Source: Nocardioides sp. B-3 | Lineage (GTDB): Bacteria; Actinomycetota; Actinomycetes; Propionibacteriales; Nocardioidaceae | Assembly (NCBI RefSeq): GCF_024703895.1 | Contig: NZ_CP087968.1 | Location: 310,001 to 374,000 of the forward strand | Length of the DNA: 64,000 nucleotides | Direction: 5' to 3' | Shown: positions 20,901-30,045 of the stretch, piece by piece | How positions within the stretch are numbered: the stretch's first letter is position 1 | How the letters are laid out: the number at the start of each line of letters is the position of its first letter | Notes under the pieces: generated by a model | Databases searched by the model: none | What the model was told of the DNA's origin: nothing | What the model saw: only the letters and a program-made list of their open reading frames with translations | Translations under genes and position numbers: made by a program

Positions 20901-22373
20901 TCAGTTGTCTCCTTGGGTTTGCGAGAGAGAGTGCCAGAGATAGGTCTGCGCGTAGGAGCGCCGGGGGCGCCACGCGTCGGTGTCGAGATCGGCCGGGGCA
21001 CCGAGCCGTTCGAGCGCATCGCGGGTGCCGAGATCGGTGGTGAGGAAGACGTCGGGGTGGCCGAGCGCGCGCATCGCGATGTAGTCGGCAGTCCACGGAC
21101 CGATCCCGGGCAGGTCGAGGAGACCGGCGCGTACGGCGTCGCGGTCATCGCCGCGGTCGAGGACCACGACCTTCTCGGCCAGCGCGCGGCACAGCCCGGT
21201 GAGGGCGCGGCCCCCGGCGCGCGGCATCGGCAGGTCCTCGGGGTCGATCGCGGCGATCGCCTCCATGCTCGGGAACAGGTGGGTCAGACCGGGGACGGTG
21301 GTCCGGATCTTGACGCCGTGCTCCCGGGTCAGGCGGGCGGCGACGGTTCGTGCGCCGGCCACGCTCACCTGCTGGCCCAGCACCGCGCGTACGGCGATCT
21401 CGTTGCCGTCGACATGACCCGGGACGCGCAGCCCCGGGGTCTGCCTGACGAGCGGGCCGAGCAGCTGGTCCCCCGCGAACGCGTCGGCCACCGCCATCGG
21501 ATCGCAGTCGGCGTCGAGCAGTCGCCTTGCCCGCTCGACGGCGGCGGACGTGTCGCGCAGGTCGGTGAGCGCCAGCTCCGCGCGGACGAACGCGGTCGTG
21601 CCCTCGTCAGGCACGTCGGGCAACGTGAGCCGGATCGTGCCCGGCCCGTGCGGGAGTGCGAGGGTGCGGGCGTAGGTGTCGCCCTCCACGATCTCCACGC
21701 CGGGGATCGCGCGCAGGGAGAGGAATCCGAGGAGCTCGGTGCCGGCATAGGGCGTGCGCACGGGCAGTCGCATCACGACGGTGCCGTCGGCGACCTTCGG
21801 CCGGCCGCGTCGCCCGCGGAGGTCGGTCGGAGACACGGCGTACACCTCGCGCACGGTCTCGTTGAACTGGCGGACGCTGCTGAAGCCCGCGGCGAACGCC
21901 ACGTCCGCGAACGTCATGTCCGTGGTCTCGATCAGGATCCGCGCGGTCTGCGCCCTCCGTGCGCGGGCCGGGGCCAACGGGCCGGCCCCGAGCTCGTTCG
22001 TCAGCAGGCGTCCGAGGTGCCGCGGCGTGTAGCCGACCCGGGCCGCGAGCCCGTCCACACCCTCGCGGTCGACGAGGCCGTCCGCGATGAGCCGCATCGT
22101 CCGGCCGGCAACGTCCGCCGCGACGTCCCAGTCAGGGCTGCCGGGAGTCGCGTCCGGAAGGCAGCGCTTGCAGGCCCGGAACCCGGCCGCCCGGCAGGCC
22201 GCGGCCGTCGGTCGGAACGTGACGTTGGCGAAGCCGGGCGTGCGCGCCGGGCAGCTCGGCCGGCAGTAGATCCCGGTGGTCGCGACGCACGTGTAGAACA
22301 CACCGTCGAAGCGACGGTCCCTGCTCTTGACCGCTCGGTAGCAGGACTCGGGGTCCATGTCGGTGCGCTGCAT
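20901..22373 (-). CDS. alkA: Ada regulatory domain fused to AlkA-type 3-methyladenine glycosylase
   Basis: 490 residues in one intact frame. Residues 1-80 are the Ada N-terminal methyl-phosphotriester domain (DGVFYTCVATTGIYCRPSCPARTP ... FRACKRCLPD) with its four Cys zinc ligands. Residues 85-190 are an AraC-type DNA-binding domain (DGLAARVGYTPRHLGRLL, FADVAFAAGFSSVRQFN). The rest is AlkA: LVRQTPGLRVPGHVDGNE, VLGQQVSVAGA, and the helix-hairpin-helix LPGIGPWTADYIAMRALG with its catalytic Asp. Such fusions sense methylation damage, activate transcription and excise bases. ogt follows directly. Confidence 0.92.
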   Translation of the reverse strand: MQRTDMDPESCYRAVKSRDRRFDGVFYTCVATTGIYCRPSCPARTPGFANVTFRPTAAACRAAGFRACKRCLPDATPGSPDWDVAADVAGRTMRLIADGLVDREGVDGLAARVGYTPRHLGRLLTNELGAGPLAPARARRAQTARILIETTDMTFADVAFAAGFSSVRQFNETVREVYAVSPTDLRGRRGRPKVADGTVVMRLPVRTPYAGTELLGFLSLRAIPGVEIVEGDTYARTLALPHGPGTIRLTLPDVPDEGTTAFVRAELALTDLRDTSAAVERARRLLDADCDPMAVADAFAGDQLLGPLVRQTPGLRVPGHVDGNEIAVRAVLGQQVSVAGARTVAARLTREHGVKIRTTVPGLTHLFPSMEAIAAIDPEDLPMPRAGGRALTGLCRALAEKVVVLDRGDDRDAVRAGLLDLPGIGPWTADYIAMRALGHPDVFLTTDLGTRDALERLGAPADLDTDAWRPRRSYAQTYLWHSLSQTQGDN

Positions 22374-22463
22374 GCTGACGAGTCTGGCGGAAACCGGACA
22401 CGGGTTCTAGCGGAAATCGGACACCGCGGTGGCGCCGCTTTGTGACCAGTCAGTAAATGCAAG

Positions 22464-22489
22464 AAGGCCAGTCCCGGTGGACTGGCCTT
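22464..22489 (-). terminator. Hairpin downstream of the tRNA fragment
   Basis: Perfect 11-bp stem (arms 22464-22474 and 22479-22489, AAGGCCAGTCC/GGACTGGCCTT) with a four-base loop. Read on the minus strand it follows the tRNA 3' end by ten bases, the usual place for a tRNA terminator. Confidence 0.75.
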
Positions 22490-22499
22490 CCCTGTGTTG

Positions 22500-22524
22500 T
22501 ACCCCCGACCGGATTCGAACCGGC
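22500..22524 (-). tRNA. tRNA 3'-end fragment, possible attachment site
   Basis: On the minus strand a T-arm, GCCGG-TTCGAAT-CCGGT, is followed by seven bases (CGGGGGT) and a discriminator A, in exact tRNA spacing, then by a hairpin terminator. No partner for the acceptor strand (ACCCCCG) and no D or anticodon arm occurs in the preceding 90 bases, so only the 3' end of the gene is present. Core chromosome lies on one side and the island on the other. This is what site-specific integration into a tRNA 3' end leaves behind. tRNA identity cannot be told. Confidence 0.55.
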
Positions 22525-22592
22525 GCTACCCCCGCGCGCACCAGCACCGCGGTACCGGACGTCACAGCGGAGCGTGCTGTTATAGTTAACAT

Positions 22593-23140
22593 ATGAATGC
22601 GGTCAGTCTGGCGGATGCGGTGGATGTGATGGGCCCTGCTCATCTCGACCAGACCGCCTTTGCTGCGGCCGTGAACGTCACGCAGGCGGCCGTGAGCCAG
22701 TGGCTCTCCGGCCGCCGCTCGACCCCGACCGATGTCCGGGAGGTCCTGCGGCAGCTCGGCAACGCCCTGGATTGGGGAGGGTGTCCGGCTTGGGACCGAT
22801 CCGTTGGGGCGCTACATCACCGCGCCCGTCGAGCGCTGGCGTCCCGTGTTCAGTCCTCGCGGTCGGTTCCGGCTCGGCATCCACCTGAACTGGTCAGGAA
22901 GCGCGAGTGCGCGGTGGTTCGACGCCGAAGACGCCGGCGACGTGCTCGAGTCCTACAGCCCGGTGCTGACCAACGGCACCGCGGCCGACGTGCGCACCCG
23001 GGTCGACCCTGAGGTCCTAGCCCGGTTCCTGCCGCTGTTCCGGATCAGCAACCAGCGGCGCACCGCGTGGGCGGCACACCTCAAGTCGCTCGGCTATGCC
23101 ACCGAGGACACGGCCCTGGGCACATCGTGCCGCTGTCTAG
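22593..23140 (+). CDS. Helix-turn-helix protein, likely antitoxin of the AbiEii-like gene
   Basis: The first 60 residues carry a Cro/XRE-type helix-turn-helix (LDQTAFAAAVNVTQAAVSQWLSGRRSTPTDVREVLRQLGNALDW). A longer region follows (GTDPLGRYITAPVERWRPVFSPRGRFRLGIHLNW ... RRTAWAAHLKSLGYATEDTAWAHRAAV). Two frameshifts, near 22778 and at 23115 (one C too many in CCCTGG), must be repaired; the second sets the stop at 23140. It then overlaps the next gene by 14 bases, as toxin-antitoxin pairs do. Family of the C-terminal part not recognised. Confidence 0.55.
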
Positions 23141-23980
23141 CGGCCGGGAGCGCGCCGCAGCGATCCTGCTGTCGGCCTCGGGGAGCCGCATGGCCCTAGG
23201 AGGCGGTGGTGCGTTGATCGCCCATGGTCTGGTCGATCGCGACTCGGAAGACTCGGACGCGTTCATTGACTCCCGCGAAGACTTCCGGACTGTCGCGAGC
23301 CGGGTCCGGGCCGCCTTCTTGGGCGCCAACTACGAGATCAGCGACAACGACAGCCCGGGGCGACCCGAGCCAGATCCTGACCTGGTACGTGCGCCCTCGC
23401 AAGACCACCACCCGCGGCCGTCCGACCATGCCGTTGAAGATCCAACTCCTGCGCGACCCGATCCTCCTCGACCCGGTCCCCGGGCGGTACGGGCCGATGA
23501 TCGATCCCGTCGAGCTGGGTGCTCAGAAGCTGACAGTCATCTATGAGGACGCCCGTCCCCGCGACTACGACGACCTCGCACGCATCGCGACCCACTACCG
23601 CCTCGACCGGATCATCGAGGTCGCCGATGAGCGACAATTCCGGCCACTGGACCGGCCCACGATTGGCGCGACACTGCGGCAGGTTGCGCGCATGCAGGGC
23701 CGCCGACATCCCCGAGGGATGCGGACTCCACGCGTTGGTCGCCTACTACGACTCCGTCGCCGACCCCATCGCCACCGGCGACCCGGGCCACGCCAGCAGC
23801 CTGCCGACGCCGTACAGCCCCCAGTGGCCCCCCGCACGGACAAGCAGACCAGAACCGGCGGGCGGAGGATCTACCCCGGACATGGCTGCGCTGCAGCGGT
23901 ATCTGCTCCAACAATCCCAGAACCGGCCCGACTCGCCATCTGGACCCAGTGCGCCCCCGCCCAACTCACCATCGCGATAG
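23127..23980 (+). CDS. Nucleotidyltransferase-like protein, AbiEii/AbiGii toxin type
   Basis: From GTG 23127: SSGRERAAAILLSASGSRMALGGGGALIAHGLVDRDSEDSDAFIDSREDF. The GGGALIAHGLVDR-x-SED-x-D pattern matches the nucleotide-binding core of AbiEii/DUF1814 enzymes (GG-A-hydrophobic-R-T-D-D). Downstream are MIDPVELGAQKLTVIYEDARPRDYDDLARI, the usual second conserved block, and a proline-rich tail. Frameshifts lie near 23355 and near 23700. AbiE-type systems act as type IV toxin-antitoxin and phage-abortive systems, so a defence role is plausible. Confidence 0.65.
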
Positions 23981-24091
23981 CGACAGGGCTGCGCTGACGC
24001 AGCGGCGCGACGACGCCACCGTTGCCACCGAGCCCACCCAGCCAGACGTCCCGATCGTGGATCCGCTTTCGGGGATCGGGCTACGCGTCCG

Positions 24092-24370
24092 TCACTGGGG
24101 ACGGTAGGCGCCCGAGCGGGGTCGGATGTCGAGCACGATGACCGCGTGCTTGCCGTCATCGATCTCGTACAGCACGCGCCAGTTCCGACCAAACCGAGCA
24201 CTGTAGATCCCAGCGAGTTCGCCCGTCAGAGCCTTCCCGACCCGTTGCGGATTCTCGAGGAGAGGGCCAGTGATGAACTCAACTGCAGCTGCGGCGACAT
24301 CGTGAGGCAGTCGATCAGCCAAGGCCCGTCGAGCCGGGGCCGCGGTCCCGAGCTCGTAAGGATCAGTCAC
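24092..24370 (-). CDS. RelE/ParE-superfamily toxin
   Basis: 92 residues: LADRLPHDVAAAAVEFITGPLLENPQRVGKALTGELAGIYSARFGRNWRVLYEIDDGKHAVIVLDIRPRSGAYRP. This is a compact RelE fold with the usual G-x-WRVLYEI core and a basic C-terminal R-x-x-AYR, typical of mRNA interferases. It starts with GTG at 24370, overlapping the antitoxin stop by four bases. Intact frame. Confidence 0.8.
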   Translation of the reverse strand: MTDPYELGTAAPARRALADRLPHDVAAAAVEFITGPLLENPQRVGKALTGELAGIYSARFGRNWRVLYEIDDGKHAVIVLDIRPRSGAYRPQ

Positions 24371-24623
24371 GAGGCGGAGCGGTCCTTGACGAGGGCGCGG
24401 ACGGCTTCGGCTCCGTAGACGACATCACCGGATCGGACCGACTCACGCGCCTCGGCAAGGGCGCGCAGAGTCTCGGGATCGGACTTGATCTCCTCGGTTT
24501 CATGGAAGCGAGGTAGGTCTCGACCGCATGGGCGACTTCCTGTTGCACGCTGCGGTGGTCTTCCGCGGCCGCCGCGCGCAGGGCCGCATCAAGGTGGGCG
24601 GGGAGTCGTAATGTCATGGCCAT
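24367..24623 (-). CDS. Antitoxin of the RelE-like pair
   Basis: The N-terminus AMTLRLPAHLDAALRAAAAEDHRSVQQEVAHAVETYLAS is a ribbon-helix-helix-like DNA-binding segment. After a frameshift near 24505 the frame continues TEEIKSDPETLRALAEARESVRSGDVVYGAEAVRALVKDRSAS, a tail typical of RelB/Phd-type partners that wraps the toxin. Gene order, overlap and size fit a type II toxin-antitoxin operon. Confidence 0.7.
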
Positions 24624-24759
24624 ACCATAACGGTATCAGATTGCACCATAGTGGTTCACTGCGTCCCGATAGTCGATCCCTCTGTGGCACGGTCCGCGTG
24701 CCGATCGGCTTGATGGCAACTGACGCACGGATTGCGGCAGATCAGTGCGTCTCGTCGTC

Positions 24760-25173
24760 CTACTGGACCAGCAGACAGAACGGGTGACCAGCGGGGTCGG
24801 CAAGCACATAGAGCGGTTCGCCCGCATCCGTCGACCGGTCGTACAGCAGACGTGCACCCAGCGCCTCTGCCCGCTGGCGGTGTCGCTCAAGGTCCTCGAC
24901 GGTCCGCACCTTAAAGTCCATGTGCATCTGCATCGGCACCTGTTCGGATGGCCACGTCGGAGGCGTTGTTTCCTTCTTCTCCCGGATAGTCAGGACTCTG
25001 TTGCCTTCACTATCGAGCAGAACCAACCAATCGGCCTCGTCGGGCCCGCCATCCGGGGGCGGTTCTTCTCCTTGTCGGTAACGCAGACCCAGAAGTTCAC
25101 GGTAGAACTCGCCCAGCGCTCGGCAGTCCTTCGCGTCAATCGCGGTGTGGAGCAGGACGGGGAATTCGGACAC
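24760..25173 (-). CDS. VOC (glyoxalase-like) family protein
   Basis: 137 residues from GTG 25173 (AGGAGG upstream): VLLHTAIDAKDCRALGEFYRELLGLRYRQGE, VLLDSEGNRVLTI, MQMHMDFKVRTVEDLERHRQRAEALGARLL, YVLADPAGHPFCLL. This is a vicinal-oxygen-chelate repeat pair, as in small glyoxalase or bleomycin-resistance relatives. Substrate unknown. Intact frame. The junction motif lies on both sides, near 24690 and 25219. Confidence 0.75.
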   Translation of the reverse strand: MSEFPVLLHTAIDAKDCRALGEFYRELLGLRYRQGEEPPPDGGPDEADWLVLLDSEGNRVLTIREKKETTPPTWPSEQVPMQMHMDFKVRTVEDLERHRQRAEALGARLLYDRSTDAGEPLYVLADPAGHPFCLLVQ

Positions 25174-25232
25174 GTGCGCCTCCTCGGAGTGGGATCTCAC
25201 GTTATCGGCGCAGGTCGGATGCTCCGCAAGCC

Positions 25233-25714
25233 GAACGGCATATGACGACAGACTGGGCCGGCCATCCACCCTCGCGAGAGGGGCGCCGCGACACCGGTGA
25301 GCGATCGTCAAGTGCGACGCACCCTTTCCGCGGACTGCAGCAACGGCAGTTGGCTCTCCCCGTTAGAGAATGCCCAGCGTGGACGTTCCTGAGCCGGTGT
25401 TGCTGACCGTTGACGACGAGACCTTCCGGGCACGTGCTGACCCCGACCAGCCCGGGGCCCGGCACTTGGACTGGGTGAGCGGTCCCAACGATGGCTACGG
25501 CTTCACGACGCGACGCTCCGACTCCAGCTGGGGTACCCGGGGAGGATTTGGAGGATCAGATCCGATCGTTCCTGCACGAGATTGACCCCGAGACGGGTTA
25601 CCCGGCTGAGTAGGTCATGGCTCCTGCCGCGATGCTCCGGATGAGTTCGCCCGAGGTTGGGCACGCGGAGCGCGCTGGTGGTAGATCCCGCTGTGGCGAG
25701 CTCCGCGCGCCGAT
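25233..25714. repeat. 482-bp module, copy 1
   Basis: Bases 25233-25714 recur at 33268-35193, where an IS256 element interrupts them. Outside the IS I find one substitution (T/G near 25352) and one indel: copy 1 has CCCGGGGAGG at about 25541 where copy 2 has CCCGGGAGG. The module starts beside the junction motif at 25219 and ends in another copy at 25697-25714. It carries one small gene. Confidence 0.85.
25370..25613 (+). CDS. Small protein of unknown function (frameshifted copy)
   Basis: MPSVDVPEPVLLTVDDETFRARADPDQPG ... WVSGPNDGYGFTTRRSDSSWGT, then REDLEDQIRSFLHEIDPETGYPAE once the extra G at about 25541 is removed, as the second copy shows. About 80 acidic residues. I do not recognise it; the middle resembles small immunity or DUF-type proteins only loosely. 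The same gene at 33,405 is split by an IS. Confidence 0.55.
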
Positions 25715-25862
25715 TGCCGACCGGGACGGGGGTACCACCGGAGTCCTCTTCCTCCTCGAGCGGTCTAGACGTGTGGCCGCAAAACTTGGACTTTCTCCAT
25801 ATCGGAGTCGCACCCTCTGGCTCCCCCTAGTGTCGGATCTCACACATCGATCCGGGGGCTCC

Positions 25863-28418
25863 ATGAAACGCCAGCGTCTGTCCGTCCTAGTCGCCATCGC
25901 CACGGTGGTGGCCAGCGGTCTCTGCTTCGCTCCTGTCGCGCCTGTGCTCGCGGAGGACGCTGGCCCAGCCGGTGCCTTGGCCGCTGAGGCCGCCGCCGCC
26001 ATCGTTGACCAACCGGGTCTCGTCACGGGGGCGTCGTTTGCGGAGCTCGCCGCGCCGGACGCGGTGATGACACAGGACTCGTCGGTCGCCGGCTTCCCGA
26101 CCGTCCCGGGCGACTTCGCGATCCTCTCCAACGGCCGGGCATCTCGCTTGGAGGAGGTGAATGACTCCGGGCAAGACGGGGACTCCCTCGCCGGCCTGTC
26201 GCCGAGCCGCGGGAACTCCGCCCACGACGTCACCGTCCTCAAGATCGACCTCGACGTCCCGCCTTCGGCGAACTGCCCGGTCGGCCTAGACTTCCGGTTC
26301 CTCTCCGAGGAGTACCCGGAGTACGTCGGCAGCCCTTACAACGACGCTTCATCGCCGAGCTCGACAAGAGCACTGGACCACCCGGGGGTCGACGATCACA
26401 GCCCCGGACAACTTCGCGTTCGACCCCGACGGCAACCCGATCACCATCAACACGGTCGGGGCGCTGTCGATGACACCGGAGGCGGCGGAGGGCACCACCT
26501 TCGACGGGTCCACCCCGAGCCTGACGGCGGCCACGCCGATTACCCCGGGTGCGCACTCGCTCTACCTGTCGATCTTCGACCGGGGGCGACTCGGCGCTCG
26601 ACTCAGCGGTCCCGGTCGACAACCTGCGGCTGGGCAGCGTCGCCCCGGAAAACTGCAAGCCGGGCGCGGTCCCGGCCGGCGGCGACTACGTGGCGCTGGG
26701 CGACTCCTACTCCTCGGGCTTCGGAGTCGCGCCGTACGAGGCGTCGTCGCATGTCGAGGGCGGCAACGACTGCCAGCGCTCGGATCGGGCGTACGGGCCG
26801 CTGGTCGCGGAGGAGCTCGGCTACCGGCTGTACGACGAACAGGAGGAGCACTTCACCTTCAAGGCGTGCCGGGGCGGCGTGACCCGGAACTTCTACCACC
26901 CGCGACGGCGAAGAGGGCAACTGGGGCGAGGTGCCTCAACTGGATCACCTGAATGACAACACCGAGCTGGTCACCTTCTCCATCGGCGGCAACGACGTGG
27001 AGTTCGGCAAGTTCTACTTGGAGTGCTTAGCTGGCTTCGAGCTCCTCCCGTGGAACACCTGCTCCGGGGACGGCAAGGTCGATGACTCCCTGACCGACAG
27101 CTTCAACCGCCTGAGTGGTTTCGCGGCCACGGATGACCGGCTGGAGAAGATCGTGCCGTTCGGCACGCTGTACGGCGACGTGGTCGAGCGGGCGCCGTAC
27201 TCGACCCGCGTGGTCGTGGGCTACCCGCAGTTCTTCCCCGAGACTGGCGCGGACACGACGTTCCGGTGCAAGCTCATCAAGCGGGTCGATCAGGCCTACT
27301 TCTACGCGCGGAGCCGCGAGCTCATCGACAACGTGATCGCTCCCGCAGCTTCGCAGAACGGCTTCCCCGGTCGCTGACCCGGGGCCGAAGTTCGTCGGGC
27401 ACGAGTTCTGCAGTGACAATCCATGGTTCTTCGGGCTCACCCATCCCGGAAAGGTGCACCCCACCGCCGAAGGGCACCACGCGATGGCGGAGACGGTGCT
27501 GGAGACGCTGGCCGCGGACCCGCGGGAGCGCTTCGTGGTCTCCCCGGAGGAGAGCGAGGAGTACAGCGTGAAGGTGGAGCGCCGGCTTCAGTCGCTGAGC
27601 GCGTTCATCCAGTGGCCGGGCAGTGACGTGGTGCTGAGCCCGGTTTCGCCGTCGGGCACGGTCTACTCCCGCGGCAGCACTGCGCCCGGGGTCGTGCAGG
27701 CGCACGGTCCGACGTGGGACAAGCTGGTCGTCCCTAACCCGGAGCAGGGGGCTTGGACGGTGCGGATGTACGGCGCGGACGTCGACCCGGGGGGCGAGGA
27801 GGTCCTGTTGTCGGTCGATCAACAGCAGGTGGCGAACCAGCGCCCGGTCCCGGCATTCGACCTGACGTACGACGGCACGACGCTAGCGCTCGACGCGACC
27901 TCGTCGAGCGACGCCGACGGGCAGATCACCACCTACCGTTGGTTCGTGGACAACGGCGAGACCGAGACCGTGCGTGAGGGCCGCCGGGGCGAGCATCGAG
28001 GTGCCCGCGGGCCGGCCAATGGCCGTGTCTCTGCAGGTGACCGACGACAGGGGCGACTCGGAGTTCCTGACGAAGCGGTTCGCCGCGATCGACGTCATGC
28101 CCGGGGCGGAGGTGGCGAGCGTCAACCCGACGTCCACTGGGATGACCCCGGTGGCGGTGCTGTCCTTCGAGGGCTTCGACGCCTCCGCCCTGAACGTAGC
28201 GACGCTGCGCTTCGGGCATGGCAACGTCGCCCCGATGGCGACCGGCGTGAATCGCCGGGACGTCGACGGGGACGGCACGCTCGACCCGGTGGTCCGTGTA
28301 CCGACCCACGCGATGGGGATCCGGCCCGGCGACACCACCCTGTGCATGACCGGCTCAACCCGGGGACGGGAAGTCGTTCCTCGGCTGCGACGGCATCCGA
28401 CAGGTGCCGCCAGAATGA
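25863..28418 (+). CDS. Secreted SGNH-hydrolase protein with choice-of-anchor and PKD-like domains
   Basis: Signal peptide (MKRQRLSVLVAIATVVASGLCF) then four parts. A choice-of-anchor domain has DFRFLSEEYPEYVGSPYNDAF and NITAPDNFAFDPDGNPI-type sequence. A GDSL/SGNH esterase has block I ALGDSYSSG, block III SIGGNDVEFG and block V VHPTAEGHHAMAE. Then come a beta-rich region (VLSPVSPSGTVYSR) and a PKD-like domain (AFDLTYDGTTLALDATSSSDADGQITTYRWFVDN). The protein ends FLGCDGIRQVPPE. Six or more frameshifts, several removable as one extra G, break it. Probably an exported lipase or esterase. Its C-terminal third is tandemly duplicated. Confidence 0.75.
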
Positions 28419-28466
28419 TCCGGTGGGTGGTCGTCGCGCTCGTGGGGCTATTCGCCGGCAGCGCGA

Positions 28467-29242
28467 CGGTGCTGAGCCCGGTTTCGCCGTCGGGCACGGT
28501 CTACTCCCCACGACAGCACCGAACCCGGCGTCGTGCCGGCGCACGGTCCGACGCGGGACAGGCCGGTCGTCCCCAAGCCGGACCAGGGGGACGCGGACAC
28601 GGATGGACGGGGCGGACGTGGACCCGGATGGCGAGGAAGCCCTGTCGCCGGGCGGCCACGAGCGGTTGGCCAACCAGCGCCCGGTCCCGGCATTCGACCT
28701 GACGTACGACGGCACGACGCTAGCGCTCGACGCGACCTCGTCGAGCGACGCCGACGGGCAGATCACCACCTACCGTTGGTTCGTGGACAACGGCGAGACC
28801 GAGACCGTGCGTGAGGGCCGCCGGGCGAGCATCGAGGTGCCCGCGGGCCGGCCAATGGCCGTGTCTCTGCAGGTGACCGACGACAGGGGCGACTCGGAGT
28901 TCCTGACGAAGCGGTTCGCCGCGATCGACGTCATGCCCGGGGCGGAGGTGGCGAGCGTCAACCCGACGTCCACTGGGATGACCCCGGTGGCGGTGCTGTC
29001 CTTCGAGGGCTTCGACGCCTCCGCCCTGAACGTAGCGACGCTGCGCTTCGGGCATGGCAACGTCGCCCCGATGGCGACCGGCGTGAATCGCCGGGACGTC
29101 GACGGGGACGGCACGCTCGACCCGGTGGTCCGTGTACCGACCCACGCGATGGGGATCCGGCCCGGCGACACCACCCTGTGCATGACCGGCTCAACCCGGG
29201 GACGGGAAGTCGTTCCTCGGCTGCGACGGCATCCGACAGGTG
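28467..29242 (+). repeat. Tandem partial duplication of the SGNH gene's C-terminal part
   Basis: This block repeats 27,629-28,406 at an offset of about 837 bases. Its first 205 bases are clearly diverged from the first copy. The remaining roughly 571 bases (28672-29242 against 27835-28406) look identical except that copy 1 has GCCGGGGCG where copy 2 has GCCGGGCG. The block has no start of its own and encodes a headless PKD-like tail ending in the same stop context. Confidence 0.85.
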
Positions 29243-29250
29243 GGCGCAGA

Positions 29251-29586
29251 ATGATCCGGTCGGTGGTCGTCGCGCTCGTGGGGCTGTTCGCCGGCTGGGC
29301 GACGGTGCCCAGCGTATTCGGACTCCTCTTCACGACCAGCGATGGGTTCGGCTTCAACCCCACCCCGCTGGAAGTGTTCGGCTGGGTGCTGCTGGCGCTG
29401 CTGTGGCCGGTGCTCACCGTGGGGGTTGGGCTATGGCTCGACCGGGTGTGGACGGGGCTGGCTGCATACGGCGTCGGCGTGGCGCTCGCCGTGGTGGTGG
29501 GGGCATCTTCGCGTGAGGCGCAATCGCGCCACGGGTCTCGGCTCCCGCGGTCGGACATCCCGCAAGCCGAACCCTGCTTGGCGTAG
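29251..29586 (+). CDS. Small membrane protein with a chimeric C-terminus
   Basis: 111 residues: MIRSVVVALVGLFAGWATVPSVFGLL, VFGWVLLALLWPVLTVGVGLWLDRVW and GLAAYGVGVALAVVVGASS are three hydrophobic segments. The ATG follows the second duplicated tail directly. Its N-terminal 20 codons also occur at 28419 (MIRWVVVALVGLFAGSATV), where they run into the duplicated block. The last residues (SDIPQAEPCLA) are encoded by the IS1380 remnant in antisense, so the original C-terminus has been replaced. Confidence 0.55.
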   Translation: MIRSVVVALVGLFAGWATVPSVFGLLFTTSDGFGFNPTPLEVFGWVLLALLWPVLTVGVGLWLDRVWTGLAAYGVGVALAVVVGASSREAQSRHGSRLPRSDIPQAEPCLA

Positions 29587-30045
29587 CCGTGGACCTCGAT
29601 GATGGTGTCGTCGATGTCGAGCATCACCCGCTCAGCGGTGCCAGCCGAGGAGACGACCAGCGGGGTCCGGGCTGCCAGCCGGCCCGGGGAACCGGGAGGC
29701 CACGGCGTCGAGCTGACGGACGTGACCGAAGGTGAACGACCGCAAGAACGAACCCAGCGTTGAGGGTGCGTAGGCGTTGGTGAAGACCCGGCCCATCCCG
29801 CCGTGACGCAACAGCGCCATGTCGTCGATGGAGTCGGCGCCAGCGACCATCCCGGCGACCAGCGAGGTGACCTTCAAGCCGGCGTTGGCGCCCTTGTCGG
29901 TCGGCACGCTCAGATGCGTGTGAGCGAGTTCTCGGAGCCCGGCGGACCGGGCGAGAGTCAGGACCGGGACCAACCCGGCGGACGACACGAGATTCGGATC
30001 GTCGAACACCGCTGAGGTCGCGGCCGACGTGTGGCAAAGTTGCAT
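29556..30045 (-). mobile_element. IS1380-family transposase, N-terminal remnant
   Basis: On the minus strand: MQLCHTSAATSAVFDDPNLVSSAGLVPVLTLARSAGL, KGANAGLKVTSLVAGMVAGADSIDDMALLRHGGM, LRSFTFGHVRQLDAVASRF, then after a frameshift VMLDIDDTIIEVHGYAKQG. This is the first third of an IS1380 transposase up to the first catalytic Asp block (DIDDTIIEVHG). It ends abruptly in a copy of the junction motif (GGTTCGGCTTGCGGGATG, 29556-29573). The rest of the transposase is missing. Confidence 0.8.

Noticed and set aside
28417..28702. First copy of the membrane protein start (MIRWVVVALVGLFAG) as a separate gene
   Set aside because: After about 20 codons it runs into the duplicated SGNH tail, so only the 5' end is present; it is part of the tandem duplication.
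27454..29586. A single 710-residue protein spanning both SGNH tails and the membrane protein
   Set aside because: The continuous frame results from compensating indels. Comparing the two tandem copies shows that the first tail should end at 28418 and the membrane protein begins at 29251.
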